Under the pieces are notes generated by a model. That model was given only the letters and a program-made list of their open reading frames with translations, ran no database searches and was not told the DNA's origin. Positions 1 through 9,548 of a DNA stretch of 38,550 bases are shown here, piece after piece. The first letter of the stretch is position 1. Every line of letters starts with the position of its first letter. The position numbers and the translations under genes were made by a program. This DNA is from Ophiothrix spiculata (lineage: Eukaryota > Echinodermata > Ophiuroidea > Amphilepidida > Ophiotrichidae): NCBI GenBank assembly GCA_000969725.1, contig JXSR01S073101.1; one strand, 5' to 3'.

Positions 1-176
1 TACAGAAAAAGGCTTAGGAAGACGAGGGTTAATGAATATTTTTAAAATTAGCAAGTAACAAACAAGAGATCTTTTTCAGATTCCGTATTGTATTAGAACT
101 TAAGGGCCACTGCTATTTTAAGACCAATTCCTTTCGTCAAAATAAGGATTATCTGTTTATGTAAACAAAACAGCCC

Positions 177-285
177 AACAAATAAATCAAAACAAAACAA
201 AGAAAGAAAGAAATAAACAAGCATGCAAGCAAGCAAGCAAGCATGCAACCAACCAACCAAAAACAAACAAACAAGCAAACATAAA
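177..285. repeat. Compound tetranucleotide microsatellite
   Basis: This is a purine-strand run of AAAC, AAAG, AAGC and AACC type tetranucleotides. The short antisense reading frame across it, rich in Leu, Cys and Phe, is only a product of the repeat. The rest of 1-400 holds nothing I recognise. Confidence 0.85.
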
Positions 286-402
286 AAGGAGTTTTTGGAA
301 CTACACAGGAAAACCTCATTCGGTATATTTGTATATCATTTCAAAAAATCAATTGTAGAATGACACAGCAAAATGAACAGTAAAGGCGAAAACATACTAT
401 TT

Positions 403-628
403 TGAGCTATCAAACATTTGGTGCAACAAGTCTTTGTTATTACATCAATTCCAATGCATCTTCTAATCAATAACGGATGATTGGTGTTGAAAATCAGCAA
501 GCAAAGAAAATTTGGTGGAGTATTGATTTTTCATCACCAAGCCTCCGTTAGTAATAGAAAACACATTGTAATTATATATCAGATTATAAGATGACAAAGA
601 CTTGATGCACCAAATATTTGGTAGCCCA
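403..628. mobile_element. MITE with about 35 bp inverted ends
   Basis: The left end reads inward as TGAGCTATCAAACATTTGGT. The complement of the right end (594-628) is near-identical and continues through GCAACAAGTCTTTGT with about four mismatches. The interior has no coding potential. A fragment of the same right end recurs at 10162-10196, which shows that the family is dispersed. No clear target duplication was found, so I assign no superfamily. Confidence 0.7.
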
Positions 629-1377
629 TAAGAAGTATGTATTGACCTTTAAAAACGGATTGATATCAAGTTAATTATTATAAAACTGTAAATTCAGTCT
701 ATATCAAAACTCTCACTAAGATGTCTCTATTTTTATCACAACTGAAACCCAGAAGTTGTATATCCTCACCAATGCAGGTAAACATGAAATGCTTTCAAAT
801 ACCACTTCAGTAAATAAAATGTATAGCGTCGGCTGCTAGGTTGAGAATGCCTGTTGACAGGCTGAAAGTGACCCTTATTGCCTAAAATTAATTCCAGAAT
901 ATGTATAAAATAAGTATTTTAGCCCAAATTTTGCTGTTAATCCTGCCAATTAGACTGTTATTAAATCATTCATGATGAAAACGTTTTGTTTGTGCCATTT
1001 TTGTAGAATTTTTATGTGTTTTAGAGAACACAGTGTTTCTTGTAAGATTGCACTATTTTCAATAGGCCATGGGTGCGTACATCATGAAGCGTGATTTTGA
1101 AGCGCTGTATCTCGAAAACTTTGCCTTGACCATATATTTTGGTCCATTTTATTGAAGAGATATACTCATTATCTTTCAATCGAGACCAACCTCGAGTCAA
1201 CCAGTCGAGTTTAAGCCGAGAAAATGGCGTTTGAAGTCAGGCCATTTTGTATGTTAAGTCAATGGGGATGTATTTAGCGTAGTGATTCCTTAATGCACTA
1301 CTGTATACCGGTAGAGTCAACAACTTTAATAAAAAAAAAAAATGTTCAAAAATATACGAGAACATTCATCAATCTAG

Positions 1378-1718
1378 GTCCTAATTGCCAAAGTCGATTT
1401 TTGACAGATTCACAATCTTCTCGCTTTCTACAAAATACCAGCAAAGTTTCATTTCAAGAAAATGATAGGGAATATAAAATAAATTTGTATATTTTTTAAG
1501 ACAATCAACAGAAAATATAGGGCTTACTGATCTTTAAACGCGTTTATATTAGTTATACCGCCTGATAAACTTTGACGGACCATAACCGGACTTCTGGAAA
1601 TCATTTGAAGTTCATTAAGATGTCGTTTTAATCTTAAAACACGGTCTTTGCAAATATTTTAAAAAGTGAAAATGACCAGAGGTGGCATTTACCGCTGGTT
1701 TGGGATAGACGGTCACAC
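1378..1718. mobile_element. GACCGTC-ended MITE, left end missing
   Basis: This copy matches 2700-2791 plus 3507-3762 and the fuller copy at 21129-21526. It keeps the right end (GGCATTTACCGCTGG, then GACGGTCACAC) but lacks the left terminal repeat. It preserves the uninterrupted form of the site into which the 2794-3505 element inserted in the other copy. Confidence 0.75.
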
Positions 1719-1793
1719 TTAATGACTATTACAAAGAAATATTCATCTTCAAAAATGGCATAACATGGTGTCATTGGTGTCGAAAATTGATAA

Positions 1794-2097
1794 GGCATTG
1801 TTCCCAATTCATGACGGAATATCTCCCGACATTCGGAAGGCTTTGACGCAAGAACCATGACGAATTGTATTTTGAGTCACAACGCAAAAATGTTAGGAGA
1901 AACGCATAACTACCTCCTTTGAAGTAGTCGTTATAATGAAAGAGGCCCTGACGCAATTTTCCTGCATCATTCAATACACTAAACTACATCTATTTTTAAA
2001 TTAATTCTCAATATTCTCCTGCATCATGATGCAAGACAATTGCGTCAAGCCCTTGCGTATGACTCAAAAGCTTTCGTCATGAATTGGGAACCGTGCC
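1794..2097. mobile_element. PIF/Harbinger-like MITE with TAA target duplication
   Basis: The 304 bp element has inverted ends: GGCATTGTTCCCAATTCATG on the left, and GGCACGGTTCCCAATTCATG read from the right. It is flanked by TAA at 1791-1793 and 2098-2100. The paralogous stretch at about 3828-3850 runs TTGATGAACACG with no element, so the empty site is in the window. Three-base TWA duplications and GG-starting inverted ends are known of the PIF/Harbinger superfamily. The assignment is inferred from those ends, since no transposase is present. Confidence 0.82.
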
Positions 2098-2793
2098 TAA
2101 ACACGTATGGTATGGTCATTAAGTGCCCTTTCCATATGACGGGCCACACATACCGATGCCGTTGACATTTGATTACATACATACACAGTATCACCAAAGG
2201 CTATGCGTTCAACAAACGTTACAAACGTTAATTTGGAATCATCCAGAAGTTGTATATCCTCACCAATGCAGGTAAACATGAATGCTTTAATGCACTACTA
2301 TATACCGGTAGAGTCGACAACTTTAAACAAATTATTCAAAAATGTTATATACGAGAACATTCATCAATTTAGAGTACAAACAGGTCGCCAGACTTTGTCA
2401 CTTTGTAACAATATTCACTACTTAGACACTGAAATTAAAGACTTTATGATTTGTGGCCCGTCATATCAAAACGGAACACTTGTCAAAATGTACATGTTTC
2501 TCATTGCAAGACACAAATACCACCAAGCTATTCCTCACCTGATATTGATTTTTTTCTTTAATGGTAATCAATAGTTTTGGAATCACGATGTGACAGGGCA
2601 CCACGAAACAAGATAGGGATTGATATTTGTGGCTTTCCAGCCCGCATGGGCCGTAACTGCCAGAAACTTCGTTTTGTGCTGCAGGTGAAAATGCATGTCA
2701 AGGTCCTAATTTGCCAAAGTTGATTTTTGACAGATTCACAATCTTCTCGCTTTCTATAAAATACCAGCAAAGTTTCATTTCAAGAAAATGATA

Positions 2794-3505
2794 CACTCTA
2801 AATGCGAAAAAGTGAAAAATCACTCGAAATTTCGAGTGAATAATCGAGTGCGTTTTAGCTCTTTAAGAGTGAAAATACTTTGCGGTAATTCACTCTTGTA
2901 CGAGAGTGACGTTCACTCGCAAGAGAATGGCTCAAAAACACCGTTCTTTTACGGAGTGAAGTTCTAGCCAATCAGGAACAAGGATACTCGCACTGTTGTA
3001 ACTACAAAAAATTATCAGCGCTCACTGTTCACTGAACATGGCGGTAGTTGAGTTGGAGACTGTGGAGGAGTGACAGACAAAGGAATTTCAGAGGAAATTG
3101 TTCAACTATTTATCTGTGAGTAGATGCCAGACAATAAATACCCAACAGTGACGCTAATCATCATGATCATGCACAAACTGGATCGATGGAACTTGTCGAT
3201 GTAAGCTTACTTAATACATTGGCAAATTGGCATTAGCATCTACTCACCAATAAATATTTGCACAATAAAACGACAAGATCATTGAGTGAACTTCCATTCT
3301 TTTGAAGATTTATTCTTATCCCTACCAGATCATTAAGAGTGAACTATTCATAATAATAAACGGTTCACTCTTTCCTAGAGTGAATTACTATCACTCTTTC
3401 TTGAGAGTGAACTTCACTCTAAAAGATTGGTCACTCATATGGCTCTTTCTTAGAGTGAAATTTCACTCTTTTAGAGTGGTTTTTCACTCTTTTACAATAA
3501 GAGTG
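2794..3505. mobile_element. CACT-ended, EnSpm/CACTA-like non-autonomous element with GAGTGAA word arrays
   Basis: The element is 712 bp. Its left end is CACTCTAAATGCGAAAAAGT and its right end reads inward CACTCTTATTGTAAAAGAGT. It is flanked by TA at 2792-2793 and 3506-3507. The empty site is preserved in the sister copy, which reads AATGATAGGGAATATAAAAT from about 1463. The outer parts (2794-2960 and 3335-3505) carry many copies of GAGTGAA and its complement TTCACTC in both orientations. The centre (about 2960-3335) is mostly unique and includes a short coding-like stretch at 3038-3115. CACTR ends and subterminal repeats in both orientations are known for EnSpm/CACTA elements. TA duplications would also fit Tc1/mariner, so the superfamily is inferred from comparison with the elements at 4101 and 8907. 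Confidence 0.8.
3038..3115 (+). pseudogene. Possible captured first-exon fragment inside the 2794-3505 element
   Basis: An ATG in good context (AACATGG) opens MAVVELETVEE. A TGA follows, and the same frame then continues QTKEFQRKLFNYLS up to a donor-like CT|GTGAGTAG at 3116. The stretch is less AT-biased than its surroundings. It could be a captured host 5' exon, the relic of a transposase first exon, or chance. I do not recognise the protein. Confidence 0.3.
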
Positions 3506-4100
3506 TAGGGAATTTAAAATAAATGTGTATATTTTTTAAGACAATCAACAGAAAATATAGGGCTTACTGATTTTTAAACGCGTTTATATTAGTTATTCCT
3601 CCTGATAAACTTTGACGGGCCATAACTGGACTTCTGGAAATCATGTGAAGTTCATTAAGATGTCATTTTAATCCTTTAAACACCACGGTCTTTGCAAATA
3701 TTTCAAAAAGTGAAAATGACAAGAGGTGGCATTTACGGCTGGTTTGGGATAGACGGTCACACTTAATGACTATTACAAAGAAATATTCATCTTCAAAAAT
3801 GGCATAACATGGTGTCATCAGTGTCGAAAATTGATGAACACGTAGGGTCATCAATTGCCCCTTTTCGGGCCACATATAACGATGCCGTTGACATTTGATT
3901 ACATACATACACAGTATCACCAAAGGCTATGCGTTCAACTGGTTGTTGACTATGGATGGACAAGTGGACACGCAATTTAAAAACAGCTTAGGGATAAGAT
4001 GCATTTATGTAGTTTATGTCGCCTCTGAATTTGGCTATATTCTAGATACATGGCCTCGTTACATTTTTAAATATTTCGCTTTGCCATACCACAGAAACCA

Positions 4101-4945
4101 CACTGAAAACTTTAACTAGTCAAGCAGCTGCTTGACTAACTTTAAACTAGTCAGGCAGGTTAGTCCAGCTTGCCTGACTAGTTTGACGTTGGTCAAGCCA
4201 GGCTTAACTAGCTTGTAAACTAGTCAGGCCTGCTTGACTAGCTTGTAAACTAGTCAAGCCCACTTGACTAACGTGCAAAACCTTGCTTGACGAGTTTGCC
4301 AGACTGAGAGCTTGACTAGCTTGACAGTAAAAAAGAGCTTGACCAACTTCAAGTTGGTCAAGCTGGCTTGACTAGCTTAAGTTAGTCAGGCTGAGCACGG
4401 TCAGGTGGAGTCATTGATGGCAACATGGTGGACATAAAACATCGTGCCGTCGTTTGACCTCATAAATATCACCATTATGTACTGATGAATCGTGAATTAT
4501 AACATTTGATTATATGCAGCTCACGGACTATTTTGGTGGTACTCATATGTCACTCTTAAACCTCTCTCAACATTATTGACGGATTAGCTTTACATCGTGG
4601 ATTAAGCTTTAAAGCTTGTTATAGTACATGTGCACTGGCGCTCGACTAGCTTGCCTGACTAAGTAGCCTAGTCCCGCTTGACTAACTTATCGTTAGTCAA
4701 TTCTGCTTGACTAACGTTAAGTTAGTCAAAATGGGTACTATCTGGACTAAAGTTTTACTAGTTAGTAACTAGTCAAGCGACTAGCCTAAACTAGTTCAGC
4801 TTGCTGGACTAACGTCAAGCTTGTCAACAGACTAACTTAAAACTAGTAAAACAACTAAAATGAGACTAGTCCAGCATGCTGTCATCCTTGTTAGTCCAGC
4901 AATACTGACTAAGTTAGTCACACTGACCAGTTTAGGTTTTCAGTG
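4101..4945. mobile_element. CACT-ended, EnSpm/CACTA-like non-autonomous element with CTAGTCAAGC word arrays
   Basis: The element is 845 bp. Its ends are CACTGAAAACTTTAACTAGT on the left and, read inward from the right, CACTGAAAACCTAAACTGGT. It is flanked by CA at 4099-4100 and 4946-4947. By eye I count about 19 exact TAGTCA/TGACTA cores, most inside the longer word CTAGTCAAGC or its complement. They fall in two arrays (4114-4400 and 4650-4925) around a nearly word-free centre (about 4430-4640). The word starts directly after the terminal repeat. No reading frame of note. Confidence 0.82.
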
Positions 4946-5107
4946 CAATCAACTTAGAAGTACAAACCAAACAACGCAGTAAATTACGTAGGTTCTGCGT
5001 GTAAATGATGCAGATTTTCGCGTATGCATTATTATAGCCTTATGCAACAACATTAGCCAACGCTTGATATGAAACTGAAACTGGGCATTTCGACATGACG
5101 CAACCCT

Positions 5108-5131
5108 GGGGGGGGGGGGGGGGGGGGGGGG
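5108..5131. repeat. Run of 24 G
   Basis: This uninterrupted G run is followed by GATGGGGTCACTC. It resembles the heads of the G-rich repeats at 15651, 17507 and 28064, but I could not find a matching right end. The length may be unreliable in the assembly. Confidence 0.7.
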
Positions 5132-5364
5132 ATGGGGTCACTCAAGTATAATGATGCAGGCATAGTGTGATGAAGAAAAAAATGAGTTAGGATTTTTTTT
5201 GATGACAGAAGGTTGAATCGGGTGACACCGTATAGGGTATCAAAAGCAGCTTTTTTCAAGAAATAAGCTACTTTTGCAAACCCTAGTGTTAAAACAATAA
5301 TAGTATAATCCCCATTTAGAGTCTGAATGGGGAAAAAGGTATATTCTGGCTTCAAAAAAATCAC

Positions 5365-5470
5365 CCTCCTCCTCCTCCTTCTTCTTCTTCTTCTTCTTCT
5401 TCTTCTTCTTCTTCTTCTTCTTCTTCTTCTTCTTCTTCTTCTTCTTCTTCTTCGTCTTCTTCTTTCTTCT
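5365..5470. repeat. CCT/CTT trinucleotide microsatellite
   Basis: CCT repeats pass into a long CTT run (GAA on the other strand). The poly-Arg frame on the minus strand is only a translation of this repeat. Confidence 0.95.
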
Positions 5471-6446
5471 CTAAATTGTACAACAACAGTCAAAAATGAC
5501 TAGTGTGAAAGTGTTTGTAGTGACCTTTTTGTCTGACTTTTTCAAGGAGATCAAAGATGAAGAAAAATTAAAATTTACAACAAAATGAGAAATTACCAAG
5601 ACAATCGAATATTAAAGTCAGAGAATATTATAAGCCTAACCAATTTTTGTATTATACATTTTTCCAAAATAAAACAATCATCATGATAGTTACACGAACC
5701 ATTATAAAGTGATTGAACTTTTAAAAGCGAATGAACTTTTAAAAGCAACAACAGATTAACGTTTGTTTTTTCGCACAAACACGTTAATTTGAACTGGTTA
5801 TGTTTGCAAAGATCGCAATGATATTACGGGGATTGCTTCTAAAGTGCATTATTCTTGTCGAATACTAACACAGATTCATTGATGATAAATTTTAGTCGTT
5901 TAAATAACATTTCACTTGAGGGTGGACAGATCGCTTAGAACAACTCAAGTGTTTGTTACAATTGATCCAAATAAATTACTGATTCTAGAACATATTGACA
6001 GGGCGATTGCTTACTACTATGTGTATGAATTTAAAGTGATATATCAATTTGTATTTAATTCAACAAGAGTTTTGATTGAATGATCCCTTTAGGGTTCTCT
6101 GGCAAAATGAGAGAAAAGTCGCGCTTGATGATTTTGGGAAAACGGGTCCTGAAGTGAAACATGGGTAAAATATTCAATTGTAGTGTTGTGATGGAAATCG
6201 CATCTATTGGTATTTGTCTAATTATATGTAAAATGTGGGCAACATATATTACCCGGAAATGTTAATTTTAACAATTTTTATCAAAAGATTCTAACTGTTT
6301 TGTACAACTATCACTAAGATTGGTCTAGTTAAGTGATGACATCATTTTCAACTTTTGAAAACGATTGCAGATTGTGAAGATGTTTATAGAATAATTTCAA
6401 ATGCACAGGGAATATTACATACCATATAGTCGTAATATTGTGAGTC
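5471..6446. other. AT-rich DNA, nothing recognised
   Basis: I see no conserved reading frame, RNA gene or repeat end in this stretch, only short frames expected by chance. Confidence 0.5.
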
Positions 6447-6450
6447 TTAA

Positions 6451-6778
6451 AGCAATACTATAAAGTTTTAAAACATTAAGCGCCCCCTGTCACCCATGAC
6501 TTTTGAATTTTTTAACTTATTGTGTTTGTCTTGGGTAGATATTAATACCCTCCAAACGATTTGCCTTAAATATGCTTACTTTTTCGGTTATTGCTATTTG
6601 TTGAATTAAATTCGGGATGTATTAGTATAGTATAGCATGCATATGCTTTTTATCCACTTTTCGGTGGCAAAACAATTTTTGACAAAATACACTAAAAAAC
6701 ACTTTTAGATAGTCACATTTCTTCATTTTATGCTGTTTATACAATAAATATGTTTGATCAAAATCTTATAGTATTGCT
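6451..6778. mobile_element. TTAA-flanked MITE (piggyBac/Kolobok-like)
   Basis: The inverted ends AGCAATACTATAA and TTATAGTATTGCT are flanked by TTAA at 6447-6450 and 6779-6782. The interior is non-coding. A partial copy at 10042-10135 shares the left end and the stretch GCGCCCTCTGTCAC. TTAA duplications are the hallmark of piggyBac and Kolobok elements. Which of the two cannot be decided here. Confidence 0.75.
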
Positions 6779-6782
6779 TTAA

Positions 6783-7111
6783 GTTTCAGGTATTGGGCTG
6801 ATTCAGAAAACTTAGGTTCTGAGGAAATCGAGTTTAAAGTTTCTGTACCGGTTAAAATTAAATGGAGAAAGGATATTTACCTCGGTTTTTAAACATTTGT
6901 CTTAAGTTTTGGATTTTGGAAACTGACTAATATGATAGAATACACTTAAGTTTTGGATTTTGGAAACTGACTAATATGATAGAATACACTTCAAAGGTAA
7001 GTAATTCCACCTTGGAAGTAATTTTTGACTTTGCTAAGATTAATGGCCCGTATCGCGTAATTTACAATGCCGACCTTAAGGCACCTTTCGATATAACGAG
7101 TCACATATTTT
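6783..7111. mobile_element. TGTGACCCGTC-family MITE, left-truncated, with internal duplication
   Basis: This matches the right two thirds of the copies at 11654-12100 and 35947-36353, and ends in CTTTCGATATAACGAGTCAC. It abuts the TTAA-flanked MITE on its left. A stretch of about 47 bp (from AAGTTTTGGATTTTGG to ATAGAATACACTT) is present twice in tandem at about 6902-6990. Confidence 0.78.
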
Positions 7112-7273
7112 CTATTTGTCCTCAGAATGAAAAATTCTGATTTTACTGGAGGTGATGGATGGTCACATTTTCACCACAGGCCATGTCTCCAAATGATTGA
7201 TGATGTAACGCATACGGTAATATATAAATACAAATGTGTTTGACAACTGAAATTTCAAAGGATAAAAACACTA

Positions 7274-7432
7274 AGGCCCGTATTCCAGAAAGATGTTTAG
7301 CTAAACCAGTTTTTAACTGAGCATCAACTGTCCATGAATGTTTGCAGCTTTCAAGCAGAACTGTTCAATGAGTATGCTGTTGACGAGAAATAAAACCTTG
7401 ATTTAGCTAAACGCCTCTCTGAAATACGGGCC
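7274..7432. mobile_element. Short GGCCCGTATT-ended MITE
   Basis: Inverted ends: GGCCCGTATTCCAGAAAG on the left, and GGCCCGTATTTCAGAGAG read from the right. Each is followed a little further in by TTTAGCTAAA-like sequence. The flanking CTA at 7271-7273 and 7433-7435 may be a three-base duplication. It is similar in design to the element at 28979-29105. Non-coding. Confidence 0.75.
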
Positions 7433-7679
7433 CTACAGTTTCAATCACATGTCAGCAGGCTATTATGGATATTTGATGACTTTGTTAAAGAAAAAATAAA
7501 CTTAATTTTGTTTGGTCAATGATGTTATCAAACCAACACTTTTCTGCCTTCCTCTTCTTCTCTTTCCTTCCACTTTTCCCTCAATGATTTGCAGTGATCT
7601 GACTACCACTACCTCTTTGGATATAGCACAAGTAAAAAGCCCTTCTTCGGGGTTACTATCTTTCCCACCATTTATATTT

Positions 7680-8613
7680 ATATACTACATAAATAAATTT
7701 AAGAGATTTGATTGGTTTGAAAACGATCACATGATTTCAAATAGTTTGAACCACCTTGAGAAAAGCCGTAAATAGTTCTTTTTGAAAAAGGCTACTTACG
7801 GTTCTGACGAACTATTTACGGGTCTGAAAAGACGGCTGACGTCATCAAAATCCGTTGTGCGCAAGCGTTCTTAGCGCTAGGGGATACGTTTTGTGATTTG
7901 TGAACATGAATAATAACATTTTAAAATGGGCAAGTAAAAATCACATGAAATTTATTAAAGCAGTATATAAAACAAATATACTGACTTTTTCAGATCTCTG
8001 GATTAAAACTATGGCCCTTCAGTGACTAAAATTATGCTATTTTACTTCGGGACTACGCCCCTCAGTAAAATAGCAATTTTAGTTACTTCAGGCCCATAGT
8101 TTTAACCAGAGATCTTCAAGTCAGTATATATTTGTATATTATATACTGCATAAATATATTTAAGAGAGTTGATTGGTTTGAACATGATCAAACGATTTCA
8201 AATAGTTTGAACCACCTTGAGAAAAGCCGTAAATAGTTCTTTTTGAAAAAGACTATTTACGGCTCTAACGAACTATTTACGGGTCTGATAAGACTATTTA
8301 CGGCTGACGTCATCAAAATCCGATGTGCACAAGCGTTCTTAGCGCTAGTAGATACATTTTGTGATTTGTGAACATAAATAATAACATTTTAAAATGGGCA
8401 AGTAAAAAACACATTATGAAATTTATTAAAACAGTATATATAAAACAAATATATACTGATTTTTTCAGATCTCTGGATTAAAACTATGGTCCTTCAGTGA
8501 CTAAAATTATACTATTTTACTTCGGGGCTGCGCCCCTCAGTAAATAGCAATTTTAGTCACTTCAGGCCCATAGTTTTAACCAGAGATCTTCAAGTCAGTA
8601 TATATTTGTGTAT
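7680..8613. repeat. Direct tandem dimer of an about 465 bp repeat ending in a hairpin
   Basis: Unit 1 (about 7680-8139) and unit 2 (about 8140-8613) are similar throughout. Both run from TTTAAGAGA..TTGATTGGTTTGAA, through AACTATTTACGGGTCTGA and GACGTCATCAAAATCCG, to a long inverted repeat. In the hairpin, AGATCTCTGGATTAAAACTATGG pairs with its complement about 120 bp later; arms are about 85 bp (7971-8138 and 8446-8612). The dimer sits inside the RTE fragment. The frames it contains are not genes. Confidence 0.82.
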
Positions 8614-8906
8614 TAGCTCACTCAATATGCTTCTTTTTCTCTTTTCTAGCTAATTTTAGCATCCTTCTCCAAAGCCACATTTCAGCTGCCAGAAACCGGT
8701 TTTCGTCTGCTTTCCGTCCATGATTCAGCTCCATAGACTAAAGCACTCCACACCAAGGTTCTCACTAACTTCATTTTGAGAGAGATTTCGGTCATTCTGG
8801 CTTGGCAGTTGCAATCTATCTTTTTATGTCTTTGGGTATTTAAAACTGTCAACATGTTCTACCGTCTCACAATCAATCATAACGTTATACCTTTCGTCAG
8901 CTAACA

Positions 8907-9548
8907 CACTCTTAGAAACCAAGGATCAAATATGAGACAAAAAGGATAAATTTTGATCCTTTTTAGGTATCAAATATGAGCTTACCCTTTAAGGATCAAA
9001 GTGATCCAAAAATAACGATCACAATTCTTGATCCGAAAAAAGGATCAAATATTTCTTATAAAAAGATCTGCAAAAATATATCTTACTGAAGTGACCCTAG
9101 CAGTGTTTGAACCCACGCTAGCTGCCACGCCGCACGTACACCATGTAATTACGAGACCATCGCTCTAACCACTCGGCCACGGTACAGGCAGTTGACAACT
9201 GTGGTGAAATCATCGTTTTTATACCATTGTATACATTCCCGGCTATGTAGTGGATATGGGGTGTACTGAAATATGAGACAAAAGATCACGTTAGATCCAA
9301 ACGCGGTATCAAATATGAGCTCATCCTTTCCGTATCAAAGTAATCCAGAAATACGGATCAAAACGTTGATATTTGAATCAAAAAGGATCAAAATAAAATG
9401 ATCCTAAAACCGGATCAAAAATGATCATGGTGAATTTGATCCATTTGTATATATTTATCCGAAAAAGGATCAAAAATGACCCTTAAAGGATCGAAATAAA
9501 ATGATCAGGAAAACTACTCGTATATTTGAACCCGGCCTTCTAAGAGTG
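8907..9548. mobile_element. CACT-ended, EnSpm/CACTA-like non-autonomous element with GGATCAAA word arrays
   Basis: The element is 642 bp. Its ends are CACTCTTAGAAACC on the left and, read inward from the right, CACTCTTAGAAGGCC. It is flanked by CA at 8905-8906 and 9549-9550. Many copies of AAGGATCAAA and its complement fill 8925-9065 and 9280-9510. The middle holds a tRNA-like segment. The host sequence is the RTE reading frame: removing the element and one CA leaves KTNILLADERYN in one frame on the minus strand, which fixes the two-base duplication. No transposase. Confidence 0.85.
9095..9187 (-). tRNA. tRNA-Ser/Leu-like sequence, probably a pseudogene or SINE head
   Basis: On the minus strand GTGGCCGAGTGGTTAGAGCG matches the A-box and D arm of class II (Ser/Leu) tRNAs. 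GGGTTCAAACAC, about 60 bases on, matches a B-box and T arm. The spacing allows a long variable arm. The acceptor stem pairs poorly and the anticodon stem is unclear, so a functional tRNA is unlikely. It lies in the centre of the CACT-ended element. Confidence 0.5.

Larger units (their letters stand above)
2641..3762. mobile_element. GACCGTC-ended MITE interrupted by the 2794-3505 element
   Basis: The left part (2641-2791) and right part (3508-3762) together match the copy at 21129-21526: shared AACTGCCAGAAACTTC near the left and GACGGTCACAC at the right. The two parts are separated by a CACT-ended element with a TA duplication. No coding capacity. Confidence 0.78.
1293..3960. repeat. Diverged direct duplication of about 1 kb, both copies carrying later insertions
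   Basis: The sequence from 1293 (ATGCACTACTGTATACCGGT) reappears at 2287. The matching continues in order: 1378 onward matches 2702 onward, 1474-1790 matches 3507-3835, and 2110-2215 matches 3850-3940. Copy 1 carries a 304 bp insertion (1794-2097) that copy 2 lacks. Copy 2 carries a 712 bp insertion (2794-3505) that copy 1 lacks. A shorter match (755-790 against 2243-2285) suggests a third, older unit upstream. Short reading frames in this stretch are not conserved between copies and are not genes. Confidence 0.8.

Noticed and set aside
1634-3975. Paired similar minus-strand frames at 1634-1858 and 3663-3923
   Set aside because: They are similar only because the underlying MITE and duplication are repeated. 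Neither has coding signal.
4101-4945. CRISPR-like array
   Set aside because: The repeats are short, occur in both orientations at irregular spacing inside a transposon, and the genome is eukaryotic.
5053-5493. 146-codon frame with a poly-Arg tract
   Set aside because: Translation of a CTT microsatellite and a G run.
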